Source of the DNA: Clostridia bacterium
GTDB lineage: Bacteria > Bacillota > Clostridia > Christensenellales > UBA3700
Assembly: GCA_029061605.1 (NCBI GenBank)
Contig: JAIDRT010000035.1
Span: forward strand, 17,132-81,131
Direction of reading: 5' to 3'
Length of the DNA stretch: 64,000 nucleotides
The position numbers were made by a program, and so were the translations under genes. This document shows positions 8,653-18,514 of the stretch, piece after piece (position 1 is the stretch's first letter; the number at the start of each line of letters is the position of its first letter). The notes beneath the pieces were generated by a model. It did not search any database and was not told the origin of the DNA. It saw nothing but the letters and a program-made list of their open reading frames with translations.

Positions 8653-10338
8653 CTACATCTTTTGTGGAGTATCAATACCAAGCAGCGCCAACGCATTGCC
8701 CAGCACCTGTCTGGTGGCTTTAGTTAGTAAAAGTCGCGCATTCTTGATACCGTCTCTTTCGGTATTGATCTTGCATTCAAAATAGAATTTATTAAAGGCT
8801 TGCGCCAAATCTATAGCATATCTGGTGACTACGCTAGGCTCGTACTTCTTTGCGCTCTCTTGAAGTATTTGAGGATATTTGTCAAGAAGCGCCACGATTG
8901 CTTTACTTGAAGCATTGTCAAGTCCTGAATAATCGACCTCTTCCCCTATCTCCCCGCACTTGTCAAACAAACTATTGCACCTTGCATAAGTATATTGAAC
9001 GTACGGTCCGGTCTCGCCCTCAAAATTGAGAACTTTATCTGAAGAGAATACCATATCCTTTATTCTGCTGTTGTAAAGCACGCCAAAAAGCGTTGCGCCC
9101 ACGCCTATCTGCTCGGCAATCTTGTCCTTGTCTTCAAGGTCGGGATTTTTTTCTTCAATGACCTGCTTCGCCTTTGCAACGACACTGTTAAGTACGTCTT
9201 CAAGGAATACGACGTTGCCCTCTCTAGTAGACATTGCGCCGCTTTCCAAAGACACCATTCCGTGCGCCACGTGTACCATATCTTTTGACCACTCGCATCC
9301 CATCATCTCAAGCACTCTGAATATCTGCTGAAAGTGCAGGTTTTGCTGGTACGCTACCACGTAAAGACATTTGTCAAAATCATAGGTGTTTTTCCTATAA
9401 AAAGCCGCCGCCATATCTCTCGTGGCATAAAGCGTCGCTCCGTCAGAGCGCTGTAGCAAGCAAGGCGACATATCGTCGTCAAATTTGACGACTTTTGCGC
9501 CCTCGCTCTCCTGCAATAATCCCTTTTCCGTCAATTCATCCAGCACAGGCTGCATCTTGTCATTGTAAAAAGATTCGCCCGCGTAACTGTCAAATTTGAT
9601 ATGCAATCTCTCATAAATTCTGTTGACTTCTTTGAGTGTGATTTCTTTGAAATACTCAAACAACTCAAGCGCCTCTTTGTTGCCATTCTCAATGGCTTTG
9701 AACCAAGCCCTTGCCTCGTCTCCCAAAGAGGGATTTTTTTCCTCTTCTTTGTGGAATTTGACATATATCTCCACAAGCGCTCTTACTCCGCGCTCATTGA
9801 TATCTTTTTTGTTTCCCCACAGTTTGTACGCCACGATAAGTTTGCCAAATTGCGTACCCCAATCCCCCAAGTGATTGATGCCCACAACATTGTAACCAAG
9901 CGCGGAATATATTCTATATATCGCTCCGCCAAGCGCAGTATTGAGTAAATGCCCCATATGAAAAGGCTTGGCAATATTGACGGAAGAATAGTCTATGCAA
10001 ATCGTCTTGCCATTCCCCTCATTGCTCTTGCCGTAATCGTCACCCTTTGCCAATACGTCCGCAAGCACTTGCTTGGCAAACTTCACGTTGTTAAATTTGA
10101 AGTTGACAAATCCTGCGACGGCTGTCACTTGCTCTATCATATCTCCCTTGTCAACTGACGTTGCAATCTCTTCTGCAATGACCATAGGAGGTTTTTTCAT
10201 CTCCTTGGCAAGTTTAAAGCACGGTATGCAAAGATCGCCCATAGCGCTGTCTTTAGGCGCAGTAACGAGCGCAAGCAAATCCTGCTTGTCTATACCGTCG
10301 ATATTTATACTGTCAATAATAAGTTGTCTGTAATCCAT
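8653..10338 (-). CDS. argS: Arginyl-tRNA synthetase
   Basis: SSVNIAKPFHMGHLLNTALGGAIYRIYSALGYNVVGINHLGDWGTQFGKLIVAY; MSTREGNVV; C-terminal anticodon-binding domain. Confidence 0.96.
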   Translation of the reverse strand: MDYRQLIIDSINIDGIDKQDLLALVTAPKDSAMGDLCIPCFKLAKEMKKPPMVIAEEIATSVDKGDMIEQVTAVAGFVNFKFNNVKFAKQVLADVLAKGDDYGKSNEGNGKTICIDYSSVNIAKPFHMGHLLNTALGGAIYRIYSALGYNVVGINHLGDWGTQFGKLIVAYKLWGNKKDINERGVRALVEIYVKFHKEEEKNPSLGDEARAWFKAIENGNKEALELFEYFKEITLKEVNRIYERLHIKFDSYAGESFYNDKMQPVLDELTEKGLLQESEGAKVVKFDDDMSPCLLQRSDGATLYATRDMAAAFYRKNTYDFDKCLYVVAYQQNLHFQQIFRVLEMMGCEWSKDMVHVAHGMVSLESGAMSTREGNVVFLEDVLNSVVAKAKQVIEEKNPDLEDKDKIAEQIGVGATLFGVLYNSRIKDMVFSSDKVLNFEGETGPYVQYTYARCNSLFDKCGEIGEEVDYSGLDNASSKAIVALLDKYPQILQESAKKYEPSVVTRYAIDLAQAFNKFYFECKINTERDGIKNARLLLTKATRQVLGNALALLGIDTPQKM

Positions 10339-10356
10339 ATATCCCTCAAAAGTATA

Positions 10357-11454
10357 TTATACGTTGAAACGGAATAACACTACGTCGCCATCCTTAATCA
10401 CGTAATCTTTTCCCTCGCTTCTTACCTTGCCCTTTTCCTTTGCCGCAACGTAAGATCCGCACTCCAAAAGCACCTTCCAGTCAACAATCTCCGCTCTAAT
10501 GAAACCTCTCTCAAAATCGCTGTGGATCTTACCTGCCGCCTGAGGAGCCTTGGTGCCTCTCGTAATCGTCCAAGCCCTCGTCTCTTTCTCTCCCGCAGTA
10601 AGATAACTGATAAGTCCCAAGAGGTCATAGCAAGCCGACACTAGTTGATCCAGTCCGCTTTGCTTTATGCCGTATTCCTCTCTGAAAAGTTGTTTGTCGT
10701 CCTCATCAAGTCCGGCAAGTTCTTCTTCAAGTTTTGCGCATATCATAACGGTCTTTGCGCCTTGAGTTTCGGCAAATTTTTTCACCCTCTCAACGTATTG
10801 GTTTCCGCCGCCTGCAACGTCGTCTTCGCCCACGTTGGCCGCGTAAATAACAGGCTTGGAAGTAAGCAAAAACAAATCTCTTGCAATCTCCTTTTCTTCA
10901 TCAGTCATATCTATCAATCTTGCAGGTTTGCCCTTTTCCAGTTCAGCATATATCCTATCCATAAGGTCTGCTTCGACAAGATATTTTTTATCTCCGCCTT
11001 TTGCCGAAGTCCTTGCCTTATTTGCGCGCTTTTGCACGCTGTCCATATCTGCAAAAATCAACTCAAATTCTATAGTCTCAATGTCTCTCAATGGATCGAC
11101 GCTGCCGTCAACGTGAGTGATATTTGCGTCGTCAAAACATCTGACTACGTGCACGATTGCGTCAACTTCTCTAATGTGAGAAAGAAATTTGTTGCCAAGT
11201 CCCTCGCCCTTTGACGCGCCCTTGACAAGTCCCGCTATGTCAACAAACTCAAGCGCCGTCGGCGTAATCTTTTTGCTGTTGTAAAGTTTCGCCAAAAGAT
11301 CAAGTCTCTCGTCTGGCACGGCAACAACGCCCACGTTGGGCTCTATCGTGCAAAAAGGATAATTGGCGCTCTCTGCGCCCGCTTGCGTAATTGCATTGAA
11401 TAACGTGCTTTTTCCCACGTTGGGAAGTCCTACCACTCCAAGTTTCATATCCAC
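10357..11454 (-). CDS. ychF: Redox-regulated ATPase / GTP-binding protein YchF
   Basis: [64 protein letters not shown]-terminal TGS-like end. Confidence 0.96.
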   Translation of the reverse strand: MDMKLGVVGLPNVGKSTLFNAITQAGAESANYPFCTIEPNVGVVAVPDERLDLLAKLYNSKKITPTALEFVDIAGLVKGASKGEGLGNKFLSHIREVDAIVHVVRCFDDANITHVDGSVDPLRDIETIEFELIFADMDSVQKRANKARTSAKGGDKKYLVEADLMDRIYAELEKGKPARLIDMTDEEKEIARDLFLLTSKPVIYAANVGEDDVAGGGNQYVERVKKFAETQGAKTVMICAKLEEELAGLDEDDKQLFREEYGIKQSGLDQLVSACYDLLGLISYLTAGEKETRAWTITRGTKAPQAAGKIHSDFERGFIRAEIVDWKVLLECGSYVAAKEKGKVRSEGKDYVIKDGDVVLFRFNV

Positions 11455-11459
11455 CTCTG

Positions 11460-12215
11460 TTAGTTCAAATTGTCTTTTGTCTCGTCGTTCTGCGTATCTT
11501 GCAAGTCGTCGCTATCGCTACTCTCAAGAGTGTCTTGCGCCTCGTCCTGAGTAAGGATATTTTCCTTAACCTCGTTCTTTCCGACGATAGAAAGCGTATT
11601 TTCCTTGCCTTTTAAAAATCTCTTGACGTTGTCTTTGTGTCTTATAATTACGAGCAACCATATTACAAGACAGCACACGATTGCAATAATACTGTCTTTA
11701 TATTTGATACAATTGGCTATAGTCAATGCTGTTACGGCAAGATACGAGCCAATAAAGCCAATCTTGCAGAACAACAAATATATCACAAGCCCAAGCAGTA
11801 CGCAAGGTCCTACTATTGGAGTTGCAACCAAAAACATACCCAACGTCGTGGCTACGCCCTTTCCGCCTTTGAATTTGGTATACACTGGCAAGATATGTCC
11901 CAATACGGCAACTGCGCCAAGTATGAACATCCAATCCGTTGATCCGCCGTCAATAGCAAATCTGCCTATCAACGCAAACGCCGCTCCTTTGGCGCAATCA
12001 AAGGCAAAAGTCAACGCTCCCCAGCCCTTTCCGATACTTCTCATTACGTTCATAGTGCCGGGGTTGCCACTGCCGAGATTCTTGATATTTTTACCTTTTA
12101 TCGCCCCTATTATAGTCGCCATATTGATCGCGCCGACAAAATATGCAGCCAGGACAGCGACTATTTTCCAAACAATTTCCAAGTAGTTGTCTCTCCAAAA
12201 ATATTTCTTTGCCAT
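11460..12215 (-). CDS. plsY: Acyl-phosphate glycerol-3-phosphate acyltransferase PlsY (start moved to MAKKYF, 12215; the ORF track gives 12377)
   Basis: NLGSGNPGTMNVMRSIGKGWGALTFAFDCAKG and GHILPVYTKFKGGKGVATTLG are PlsY motifs. Confidence 0.9.
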   Translation of the reverse strand: MAKKYFWRDNYLEIVWKIVAVLAAYFVGAINMATIIGAIKGKNIKNLGSGNPGTMNVMRSIGKGWGALTFAFDCAKGAAFALIGRFAIDGGSTDWMFILGAVAVLGHILPVYTKFKGGKGVATTLGMFLVATPIVGPCVLLGLVIYLLFCKIGFIGSYLAVTALTIANCIKYKDSIIAIVCCLVIWLLVIIRHKDNVKRFLKGKENTLSIVGKNEVKENILTQDEAQDTLESSDSDDLQDTQNDETKDNLN

Positions 12216-12465
12216 TATTTTAACATAAATAATAAATTTGTACAACTTTTTGAGTAGTGTAAATAAACGCATAGAGAGTATAATTTTGTCCACAATGAGC
12301 AATTTGGGCGAATTTTTTGACATTTTTGAAGACTTTTCTTTTGCACGTGGTTCAACGCGCGCTATACAAAATTTCACAAAAACGTTTTAGGGTTGACATA
12401 GACTTGCGCCATAATGTATACTTTAGTAGTGATATACGCAATAAAGTATGTCGTGGGAGAGAACT

Positions 12466-13515
12466 ATGAAAAAATCAAAATTGTTAATTATTACGGCTAT
12501 ATTAGTCATTATTTCGATTACTGCCGCCGTATTTGCAGGCTGTGTCGGAAAAGCAAATCCATCAGATGCAAATCTTGACTTTGACGGATTGGCTTCGGCG
12601 CCTACGCAAGAGGCAAAGGCAAAAGCCCAGCCGGTAGACAAGAGCAAAATTGCTTTGAGCGACACTATGACGGAAGATCAAGCCGTACTTGATTCTATAG
12701 AATATCTTTTGAGACTTGCCAACAAAAATATAATTGAGACGGATTTCTTTGCAGCAGCCGCTTACGGCAACGGCGTTGCCACTGTCAGCGGAGGTATAGT
12801 AGGCTCAATGGAAACGCGCGAAGTAAGAGTGTTTGACAACGATACTTATTACTTTGACTCCTACGGTCTTATCGTCGACGGTTACACAGTAAAGAGCGAC
12901 GGATCGCACGGCAAAGTCGACGACAGTCTTTTGAGCGTGCTCGCGTCTGCTCTCAACTTTACAAAGAGAGTCTATTCGCCCAATAATCAAGATTTCTATT
13001 ACTCCGACAAAGGAGAAACCGACAAAGACAGTATCGTCAACTTCCCTGATCAAAACGCCGTCACATACAAAAGACCTAAGTCCACAAAAATGACTTTTGA
13101 CGAATATATGAAAATGACCAACTCAAGAGAAAATTATAAGGGCTTTACCACCGACAACTATGACAATGACAAGCCTATTACGGCAGGACTTTTGAAGTAC
13201 GACGAATCGACAGGTATATATTATCTCGAGTGCGATATCAACACCCAAAACAACACTTTGGAATTGTCCGTCGCAGATATGCTTGACAACGGCGCTATCA
13301 AAGAATTTGTGTACGCCAAAAAGCACTTGACAATAGAGATTTGGGATTGCGGACTTATCAGAACTTATATCAATTCCAACGTGTGGAATGCGTCAATGAT
13401 TCTGGGACTCAAAGGATCAAGCGATAACTACTACGAACAATGGTTTACCTACGACAAATCAAAACTTGACAAAATGAATATAAGCGAAGATTTGAAAAAC
13501 GCTCTGATGAAATAA
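12466..13515 (+). CDS. Lipoprotein of unknown function (start moved to MKKSKL)
   Basis: gggagag RBS; MKKSKLLIITAILVIISITAAVFAGC lipobox. Confidence 0.8.
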   Translation: MKKSKLLIITAILVIISITAAVFAGCVGKANPSDANLDFDGLASAPTQEAKAKAQPVDKSKIALSDTMTEDQAVLDSIEYLLRLANKNIIETDFFAAAAYGNGVATVSGGIVGSMETREVRVFDNDTYYFDSYGLIVDGYTVKSDGSHGKVDDSLLSVLASALNFTKRVYSPNNQDFYYSDKGETDKDSIVNFPDQNAVTYKRPKSTKMTFDEYMKMTNSRENYKGFTTDNYDNDKPITAGLLKYDESTGIYYLECDINTQNNTLELSVADMLDNGAIKEFVYAKKHLTIEIWDCGLIRTYINSNVWNASMILGLKGSSDNYYEQWFTYDKSKLDKMNISEDLKNALMK

Positions 13516-13531
13516 ACACAAGTCTGTATAA

Positions 13532-13563
13532 TTAAAGATCTCCAATAAGGAGGTCTTTAATTT
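13532..13563 (+). terminator. Intrinsic terminator
   Basis: ttaaagatctcc-aataa-ggaggtctttaa-ttt. Confidence 0.7.
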
Positions 13564-13586
13564 AACTTGGTCATATAAAGCAAAGT

Positions 13587-14147
13587 CTAATTAAATACGC
13601 TTGTTATGCTATTGTGATAGCAACTGCCTCTAGTAAGTGTGACGTCTCTTCTGTTGATTACTAACGTCTCTCCAAATTCATAATTCATTACCCATTTGGG
13701 GGCAATAACGACAAATATTCTATGTAAGACATCATCAGTGTTAGGCTCATCTAGAATAGGCGAGTTTGTCTCAAAGATAGGATAGAACTTATGATCCTTG
13801 ATTGCCAAATTCTTGTATTCGATATTCTCATCAGATGACGCAAACATAAAATTTATCAGTAAAATGACGTTGTATTCAAAATACTCCTCTGTATATCCTT
13901 CGCCTAAGATATTAAATTTCTCTAAATCTGCTAATGACGTAACTATTTCGATTTTGAAATCATAATTCAAATTCTTTACTTCACCACATTGCCTTATTGC
14001 ATTGGAAAAAATTGTATCATACTGAGGCATTACGTTTTGACTGCTGTCGTCCTTATCCTTTGGACAATTGCAACAACCAACCAACGCGCTTATCATAATG
14101 GACAACAATATGACTGCTGTCAGACTTTTTATAATATTTTTCTTCAT
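13587..14147 (-). CDS. Small lipoprotein, tandem paralog 1
   Basis: LVGCCNC lipobox. Near-identical core NLNYDFKIEIVTSLADLEKFNILGEGYTEEYFEYNVILLINFM shared with the next gene. Confidence 0.8.
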   Translation of the reverse strand: MKKNIIKSLTAVILLSIMISALVGCCNCPKDKDDSSQNVMPQYDTIFSNAIRQCGEVKNLNYDFKIEIVTSLADLEKFNILGEGYTEEYFEYNVILLINFMFASSDENIEYKNLAIKDHKFYPIFETNSPILDEPNTDDVLHRIFVVIAPKWVMNYEFGETLVINRRDVTLTRGSCYHNSITSVFN

Positions 14148-14263
14148 ATTTTCCCCTCCTTATCATTTTTAATTATACCATTCACATCTATAGCAGTCAA
14201 TACTGATTAAAAATTTTATGTATTTATTTAACGTATTTTGCGCTATTTTAGATAAAAATGCAA

Positions 14264-14299
14264 AATGCGTATGATATAAAATAAATATCATACGCATTT
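14264..14299 (-). terminator. Hairpin downstream of paralog 2
   Basis: aatgcgtatgatat-aaaataa-atatcatacgcatt. Confidence 0.5.
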
Positions 14300-14329
14300 C
14301 TATAAATGGTGAACTAAAACAAAATTAGA

Positions 14330-14893
14330 TTATTTAAACACGGTCGTTATACTATCGTGATAACGACTGCCTGCAGTGACGTCTCTTCTGTTGATCACCA
14401 ATATATCTCCAAATTCATAATTTTTTACCCATTTGGGGGCAGTAACGACAAATATACTATGACCTCCTTCATCATCAGTGCTAGGCTCATTCGGAAGACG
14501 CGAGTTTGTCTCAAAGATAGGATAAATTTTACGATTCTGAATAGCCAAATTTTTGTATTCAATATTCGTATCAGATGACGCATACATAAAGTTGATCAAC
14601 AGAATAACGTTGTACTCAAAGTACTCTTCTGTATATCCTTCGCCTAAGATATTAAATTTCTCTAAATCTGATAATGACGTGACTATTTCTATTTTGAAAT
14701 CATAATTCAAATTCTTTACTTCGCTCATACTACATTGCCTTATTGCATTGGAAAAAATAGTATCATATAGAGGCATTACGTTTTGACTGCTGTCGTCATT
14801 ATCCTTTGTGCAATTGCAACAACCAACCAGCGCAATTATCATCACTGATAACAATGCAAGCGCAATCATACTTTTTGTTATTTTAGTTTTCAT
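14330..14893 (-). CDS. Small lipoprotein, tandem paralog 2
   Basis: LVGCCNC lipobox. Highly similar to 13587-14147, including the upstream sequence. Confidence 0.8.
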   Translation of the reverse strand: MKTKITKSMIALALLSVMIIALVGCCNCTKDNDDSSQNVMPLYDTIFSNAIRQCSMSEVKNLNYDFKIEIVTSLSDLEKFNILGEGYTEEYFEYNVILLINFMYASSDTNIEYKNLAIQNRKIYPIFETNSRLPNEPSTDDEGGHSIFVVTAPKWVKNYEFGDILVINRRDVTAGSRYHDSITTVFK

Positions 14894-15006
14894 ATTTTCC
14901 CTCCTTATTATTTTTAATTATACCATTCGAACATATAACTGTCAATACGGAATATATAGAGCATACGTTTAATATTTCTTGCGAATTATGACCAAAAATG
15001 CAAAAA

Positions 15007-15036
15007 GCGTATGATATCAAAAAATACCATACGCAT
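15007..15036 (-). terminator. Hairpin related to the one at 14264, downstream of cdd
   Basis: gcgtatg...catacgc. Confidence 0.4.
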
Positions 15037-15066
15037 TGTTGACACGATATATTTTATTTTTCTTTC

Positions 15067-15462
15067 TTACTTCTTGGGCGTCATATCAAAACTGTCGGGA
15101 TAAAGTTCGCTTATATTGGTAGTGACGACGTCGCCATTGTTGTTGGACACAAATATCACGAGGTCGTTGCAAAACTCTTTGATAAACTGTCTAACTATTC
15201 CGCAAGGATAAGGCATACTCTCGCCCGAACTGACTATTGCCATTGCCAAAAAACCTTTTTCACTGCCTGCAATCGCCGTGCCCATTGCGACTTGCTCCGC
15301 GCAGATCGTAGCGCCGTAACTGACGTTTTCGATATTGCAACCTACGTAAATCTTTCCGCTTTCGCCCATAACTGCGCAACCTATCTTGTATCCCGAATAC
15401 GGCGCGTGCGCATTCTTCATTACGAGCAACGCATTCTCAAGTAATCTCTGTCTTTGCATCAT
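15067..15462 (-). CDS. cdd: Cytidine deaminase family protein with a non-canonical Zn site (PCGIV)
   Basis: GCNIENVSYGATICAEQVAMGTAI and MPYPCGIVRQFIKEF; family length and order. Confidence 0.85.
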   Translation of the reverse strand: MMQRQRLLENALLVMKNAHAPYSGYKIGCAVMGESGKIYVGCNIENVSYGATICAEQVAMGTAIAGSEKGFLAMAIVSSGESMPYPCGIVRQFIKEFCNDLVIFVSNNNGDVVTTNISELYPDSFDMTPKK

Positions 15463-15477
15463 AGTGGTAATCCTCCT

Positions 15478-16458
15478 TTATCTCCAAAATACGCTGAGAT
15501 CCTCTCTGCTCAAGACTCCCCAACGCTCGTTTTGTCTCACGATTGCTTTTCCGTCGGAAAACGGCGTAGCCACGTCATAAACAAAATCAATGATTTGATT
15601 GCCGTCTTGGTCTATATATCCGCTCTTTTCTCCCACAGTGACTGACGCAAGCCCTTCGCTAAATGACGTCGCGCAGTCAAACTTAAAATCTATGACGAGA
15701 TTATTTTGTCTGTCGATATATCCCAACTTGCCATCCTTTTCAACACAGGCCCGCTCTTCAAAAAATCCAAACGCTTCTTCATAAGACGGCGGAACAATTA
15801 CGTTGCCCTTCCAATCCTTGTATCCCCATTTACCTTTACGACAAAACTTGATAAGGCTCTTTTCCGTGAGCGGCGGTCTCTCGACTTTTTCGACTACAGG
15901 GCGCTGTCTTTTTCCCATAAGTATCTCTGCCCAGGTCATACCCGCGTACATCTTGCTAAGATACTCGTTGAGAGAATCATTCTCACTCTTTTGCTTTTTG
16001 TTTTTATTATCCCTGCGCTCTGGCTTGCCCAAATTGTTTTGAGACTTGTCTCGAGAGAAATTCTGCTGAGCGTTCTTGCCGTTGCGAGCGTCGTTTTTAT
16101 CCTTTTTCTCACCGCCGTTTTGATTGTTCTTGGCAGGTTGTTGAGGTTGAGGCGCTTCGTCTTGAGCGAACTTAACACCGAATTTTGCCATAGCCTTGGA
16201 TATCTCTATGCAATTCTTTTTGCCTATATTCTGGATTTTGTACATTTGCTGAAAAGTCCTGCACGCAAGATCTGCCACTATATTTATTCTGCCCGCTTTA
16301 AGAGCGTTGTAAGTGGCTTCGCTCAATTCCAAATCTTCAATAGGACGCGTAAGATCTTTTCCCTTATCTTTGTTGGTCTCCAAGATCTTTTGAGCGGCGC
16401 CTTGAGCGTCGAACTTTTTTTTATTATTATTTTTGTGATAAAATTTATTTTTTGACAT
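15478..16458 (-). CDS. RpoA alpha-CTD-like domain + charged linker + WG-repeat protein
   Basis: N-terminal LTRPIEDLELSEATYNALKAGRINIVADLACRTFQQMYKIQNIGKKNCIEISKAMAKFGVKF resembles alpha-CTD. C-terminal WG-type repeats GKWGYKDWKGNVIVPPSYEEA / GKLGYIDRQNNLVIDFKFD / KSGYIDQDGNQIIDFVYD. Confidence 0.82.
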   Translation of the reverse strand: MSKNKFYHKNNNKKKFDAQGAAQKILETNKDKGKDLTRPIEDLELSEATYNALKAGRINIVADLACRTFQQMYKIQNIGKKNCIEISKAMAKFGVKFAQDEAPQPQQPAKNNQNGGEKKDKNDARNGKNAQQNFSRDKSQNNLGKPERRDNKNKKQKSENDSLNEYLSKMYAGMTWAEILMGKRQRPVVEKVERPPLTEKSLIKFCRKGKWGYKDWKGNVIVPPSYEEAFGFFEERACVEKDGKLGYIDRQNNLVIDFKFDCATSFSEGLASVTVGEKSGYIDQDGNQIIDFVYDVATPFSDGKAIVRQNERWGVLSREDLSVFWR

Positions 16459-16651
16459 ATCTTCCTTAAATTTTAAGTATGCTTATCTTCAAAATACGTA
16501 TCGTTATTTCGCGCTTGACAACGATACTAACACCGTTGATAGCGAGTTATTGCATATATTTTAGCATAAATACAAATAATTTTCAATCTTTCTTAATTAT
16601 ATTTCTTGATTATGCTGTATTTTTTTGTTTTAATTTTTAAATATAGTGTGT

Positions 16652-16657
16652 TATAAT
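16652..16657 (+). promoter_or_regulatory. Extended -10 box (TGTTATAAT), 6 nt before ATG
   Basis: tgtgTTATAATactcttATG; no RBS. Confidence 0.55.
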
Positions 16658-16663
16658 ACTCTT

Positions 16664-18409
16664 ATGAAACGAAAAATCTTTGGGTTATCCTTAATATTTT
16701 GTTTAGTGCTCGTCTTGTGCTTTGCAAGCGTATTTTCTATGCGCAACGTAGCAAAGGCGGAAAACGTCGACGTACTCGTCTCATTGACAAACGACAGTTT
16801 GCTGACTGCCTACGACGATTATTTTGCATACACCAATTCAAAGGGCATTTATCTCGCCAAAGACAACAAATTGTTGAGTTTTGAAGAAAAGAGCGATTTC
16901 GACGGTTTTTTGGATATTGCAATGAATTCCACTCACATACTTGCGCTCGCGCAAAAGGGTGAACAAAAGTATCTCTGGGCATACGAGTACAACGATATGC
17001 GCATTGCAAAAATCAACTTTGCTCTCAATGATCTGCACGTGGAATATCTCGTGGGGATATATGCAAACGAAGATGGATTCTATGCCTTAGAAACCAACAA
17101 GTTGATACATATTTCGCTTGACCCTCCTGAAGTGATTTCGCAATACTTCAATTCAAACACTGACTGGACTTTAAATCCCGCTTACATAGACATTCAAGAT
17201 TTTGCCGTGCTCAACAATATACTCTATTGTATTTTGGACGGAGATTTCTATGCCATCTCAGAGCAGAATTTCCACTACCCCGACCTGTCGAAATTCCTCA
17301 AACGCAGCGGAGACTATATAGGCGTGAGCGTAGCAGACGACAGGATATTGCTTTTGAGCGCAAGCGGCGTATATGAATACAACAGCGCAGACTCCTCGAT
17401 TTCAACGTTGGTAGTCGACGGACTTGATAGCAACAGCAAGATCTGCTGGGCTTACGACAGCCAAAACGATATAAGATACGTCTACACAAAATCTAATCTA
17501 AACGCCGTCAATATGTATGTCTACACCACAGGCAATCTTGAGTACTACGGTTGTTTTGACAACAACGTATATACACATCCGACGGAGTTTGATATTGTCA
17601 AACTTTATAAAACAGGCGCAGACGTGACGCTATATTCTTCGCCGAGACATCTGCAGAGAATGGGAATAATTCCGCAAAACAGATACTTCATTGCTTTGAG
17701 CGAAAGAGACGACTTTATATACGTATATTATCACGACACAAGCGAAGACAAAACTCAATACGGCTATATCAAAAAATCAGCGGCAATAACTTTGTGTCCG
17801 GCAGAGAAAGAAGGCTTACTTGGACCGTTTGCCCAGCCGTTGCACGAAAATACGCCAATTTACAAATATCCATTTGAAGGCTCGGGAAGCGAAAAGATTC
17901 TTGACGCGTCGATATTTATGCAACTGACTGTGATTGACAACGTGGGACAAGACGGCAACTTTACTTGGGGCTGGTATAAAGTAGGTTATGTCGACAACAG
18001 CGGCAAAGCGCAGTACGGATACGTCAAGACGCAAAATCTTTCGCCGTATACCCAACTCACTGCGCCGTCGCTTTCTAAGTCAGTCAAGTTGACTTCAAAG
18101 AAACTTGGACAGTATATCACACTCTACGCCCTGCCTTTTGAAAGCGAGGAAGACGCAATAGAGATAACTCAACTCCCCGAAGGCACTTCAGTGTATCTCA
18201 AAGAAAAATTCAACAAAAAAAGCGAATGGACGGCAGTATATTACGAGGGCAAGACGGCATACGTAAGAACTGAAAATATAAAAGCGTCGGGACTTACATC
18301 TTGGCAACTTGCTTTGGTAATAACTATTCCCTGCGTGGTAGTCGCCATAGTAATAGCGGTTGTTTTGATAGTAGTCGCAAAAAATAAAAGACTCGCTTAT
18401 AAGTCCTAG
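16664..18409 (+). CDS. Membrane-anchored secreted protein, propeller-like N-terminal part and SH3-like C-terminal repeats, C-terminal TM
   Basis: Signal peptide KIFGLSLIFCLVLVLCFASVFSMRNVAKA; two GYVKTQNL/AYVRTENI SH3-like ends; C-terminal TM WQLALVITIPCVVVAIVIAVVLIVVAKNKR. Confidence 0.7.
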   Translation: MKRKIFGLSLIFCLVLVLCFASVFSMRNVAKAENVDVLVSLTNDSLLTAYDDYFAYTNSKGIYLAKDNKLLSFEEKSDFDGFLDIAMNSTHILALAQKGEQKYLWAYEYNDMRIAKINFALNDLHVEYLVGIYANEDGFYALETNKLIHISLDPPEVISQYFNSNTDWTLNPAYIDIQDFAVLNNILYCILDGDFYAISEQNFHYPDLSKFLKRSGDYIGVSVADDRILLLSASGVYEYNSADSSISTLVVDGLDSNSKICWAYDSQNDIRYVYTKSNLNAVNMYVYTTGNLEYYGCFDNNVYTHPTEFDIVKLYKTGADVTLYSSPRHLQRMGIIPQNRYFIALSERDDFIYVYYHDTSEDKTQYGYIKKSAAITLCPAEKEGLLGPFAQPLHENTPIYKYPFEGSGSEKILDASIFMQLTVIDNVGQDGNFTWGWYKVGYVDNSGKAQYGYVKTQNLSPYTQLTAPSLSKSVKLTSKKLGQYITLYALPFESEEDAIEITQLPEGTSVYLKEKFNKKSEWTAVYYEGKTAYVRTENIKASGLTSWQLALVITIPCVVVAIVIAVVLIVVAKNKRLAYKS

Positions 18410-18514
18410 CGTAATGTAGCGCAAAAATGGAATAAGTCAATTGACTTTTCCCTTCCGTTTATTTATAATATGATTTAAATTTACATAGTTTAAAAGTTTA
18501 TAGGAGGTTTGGCT

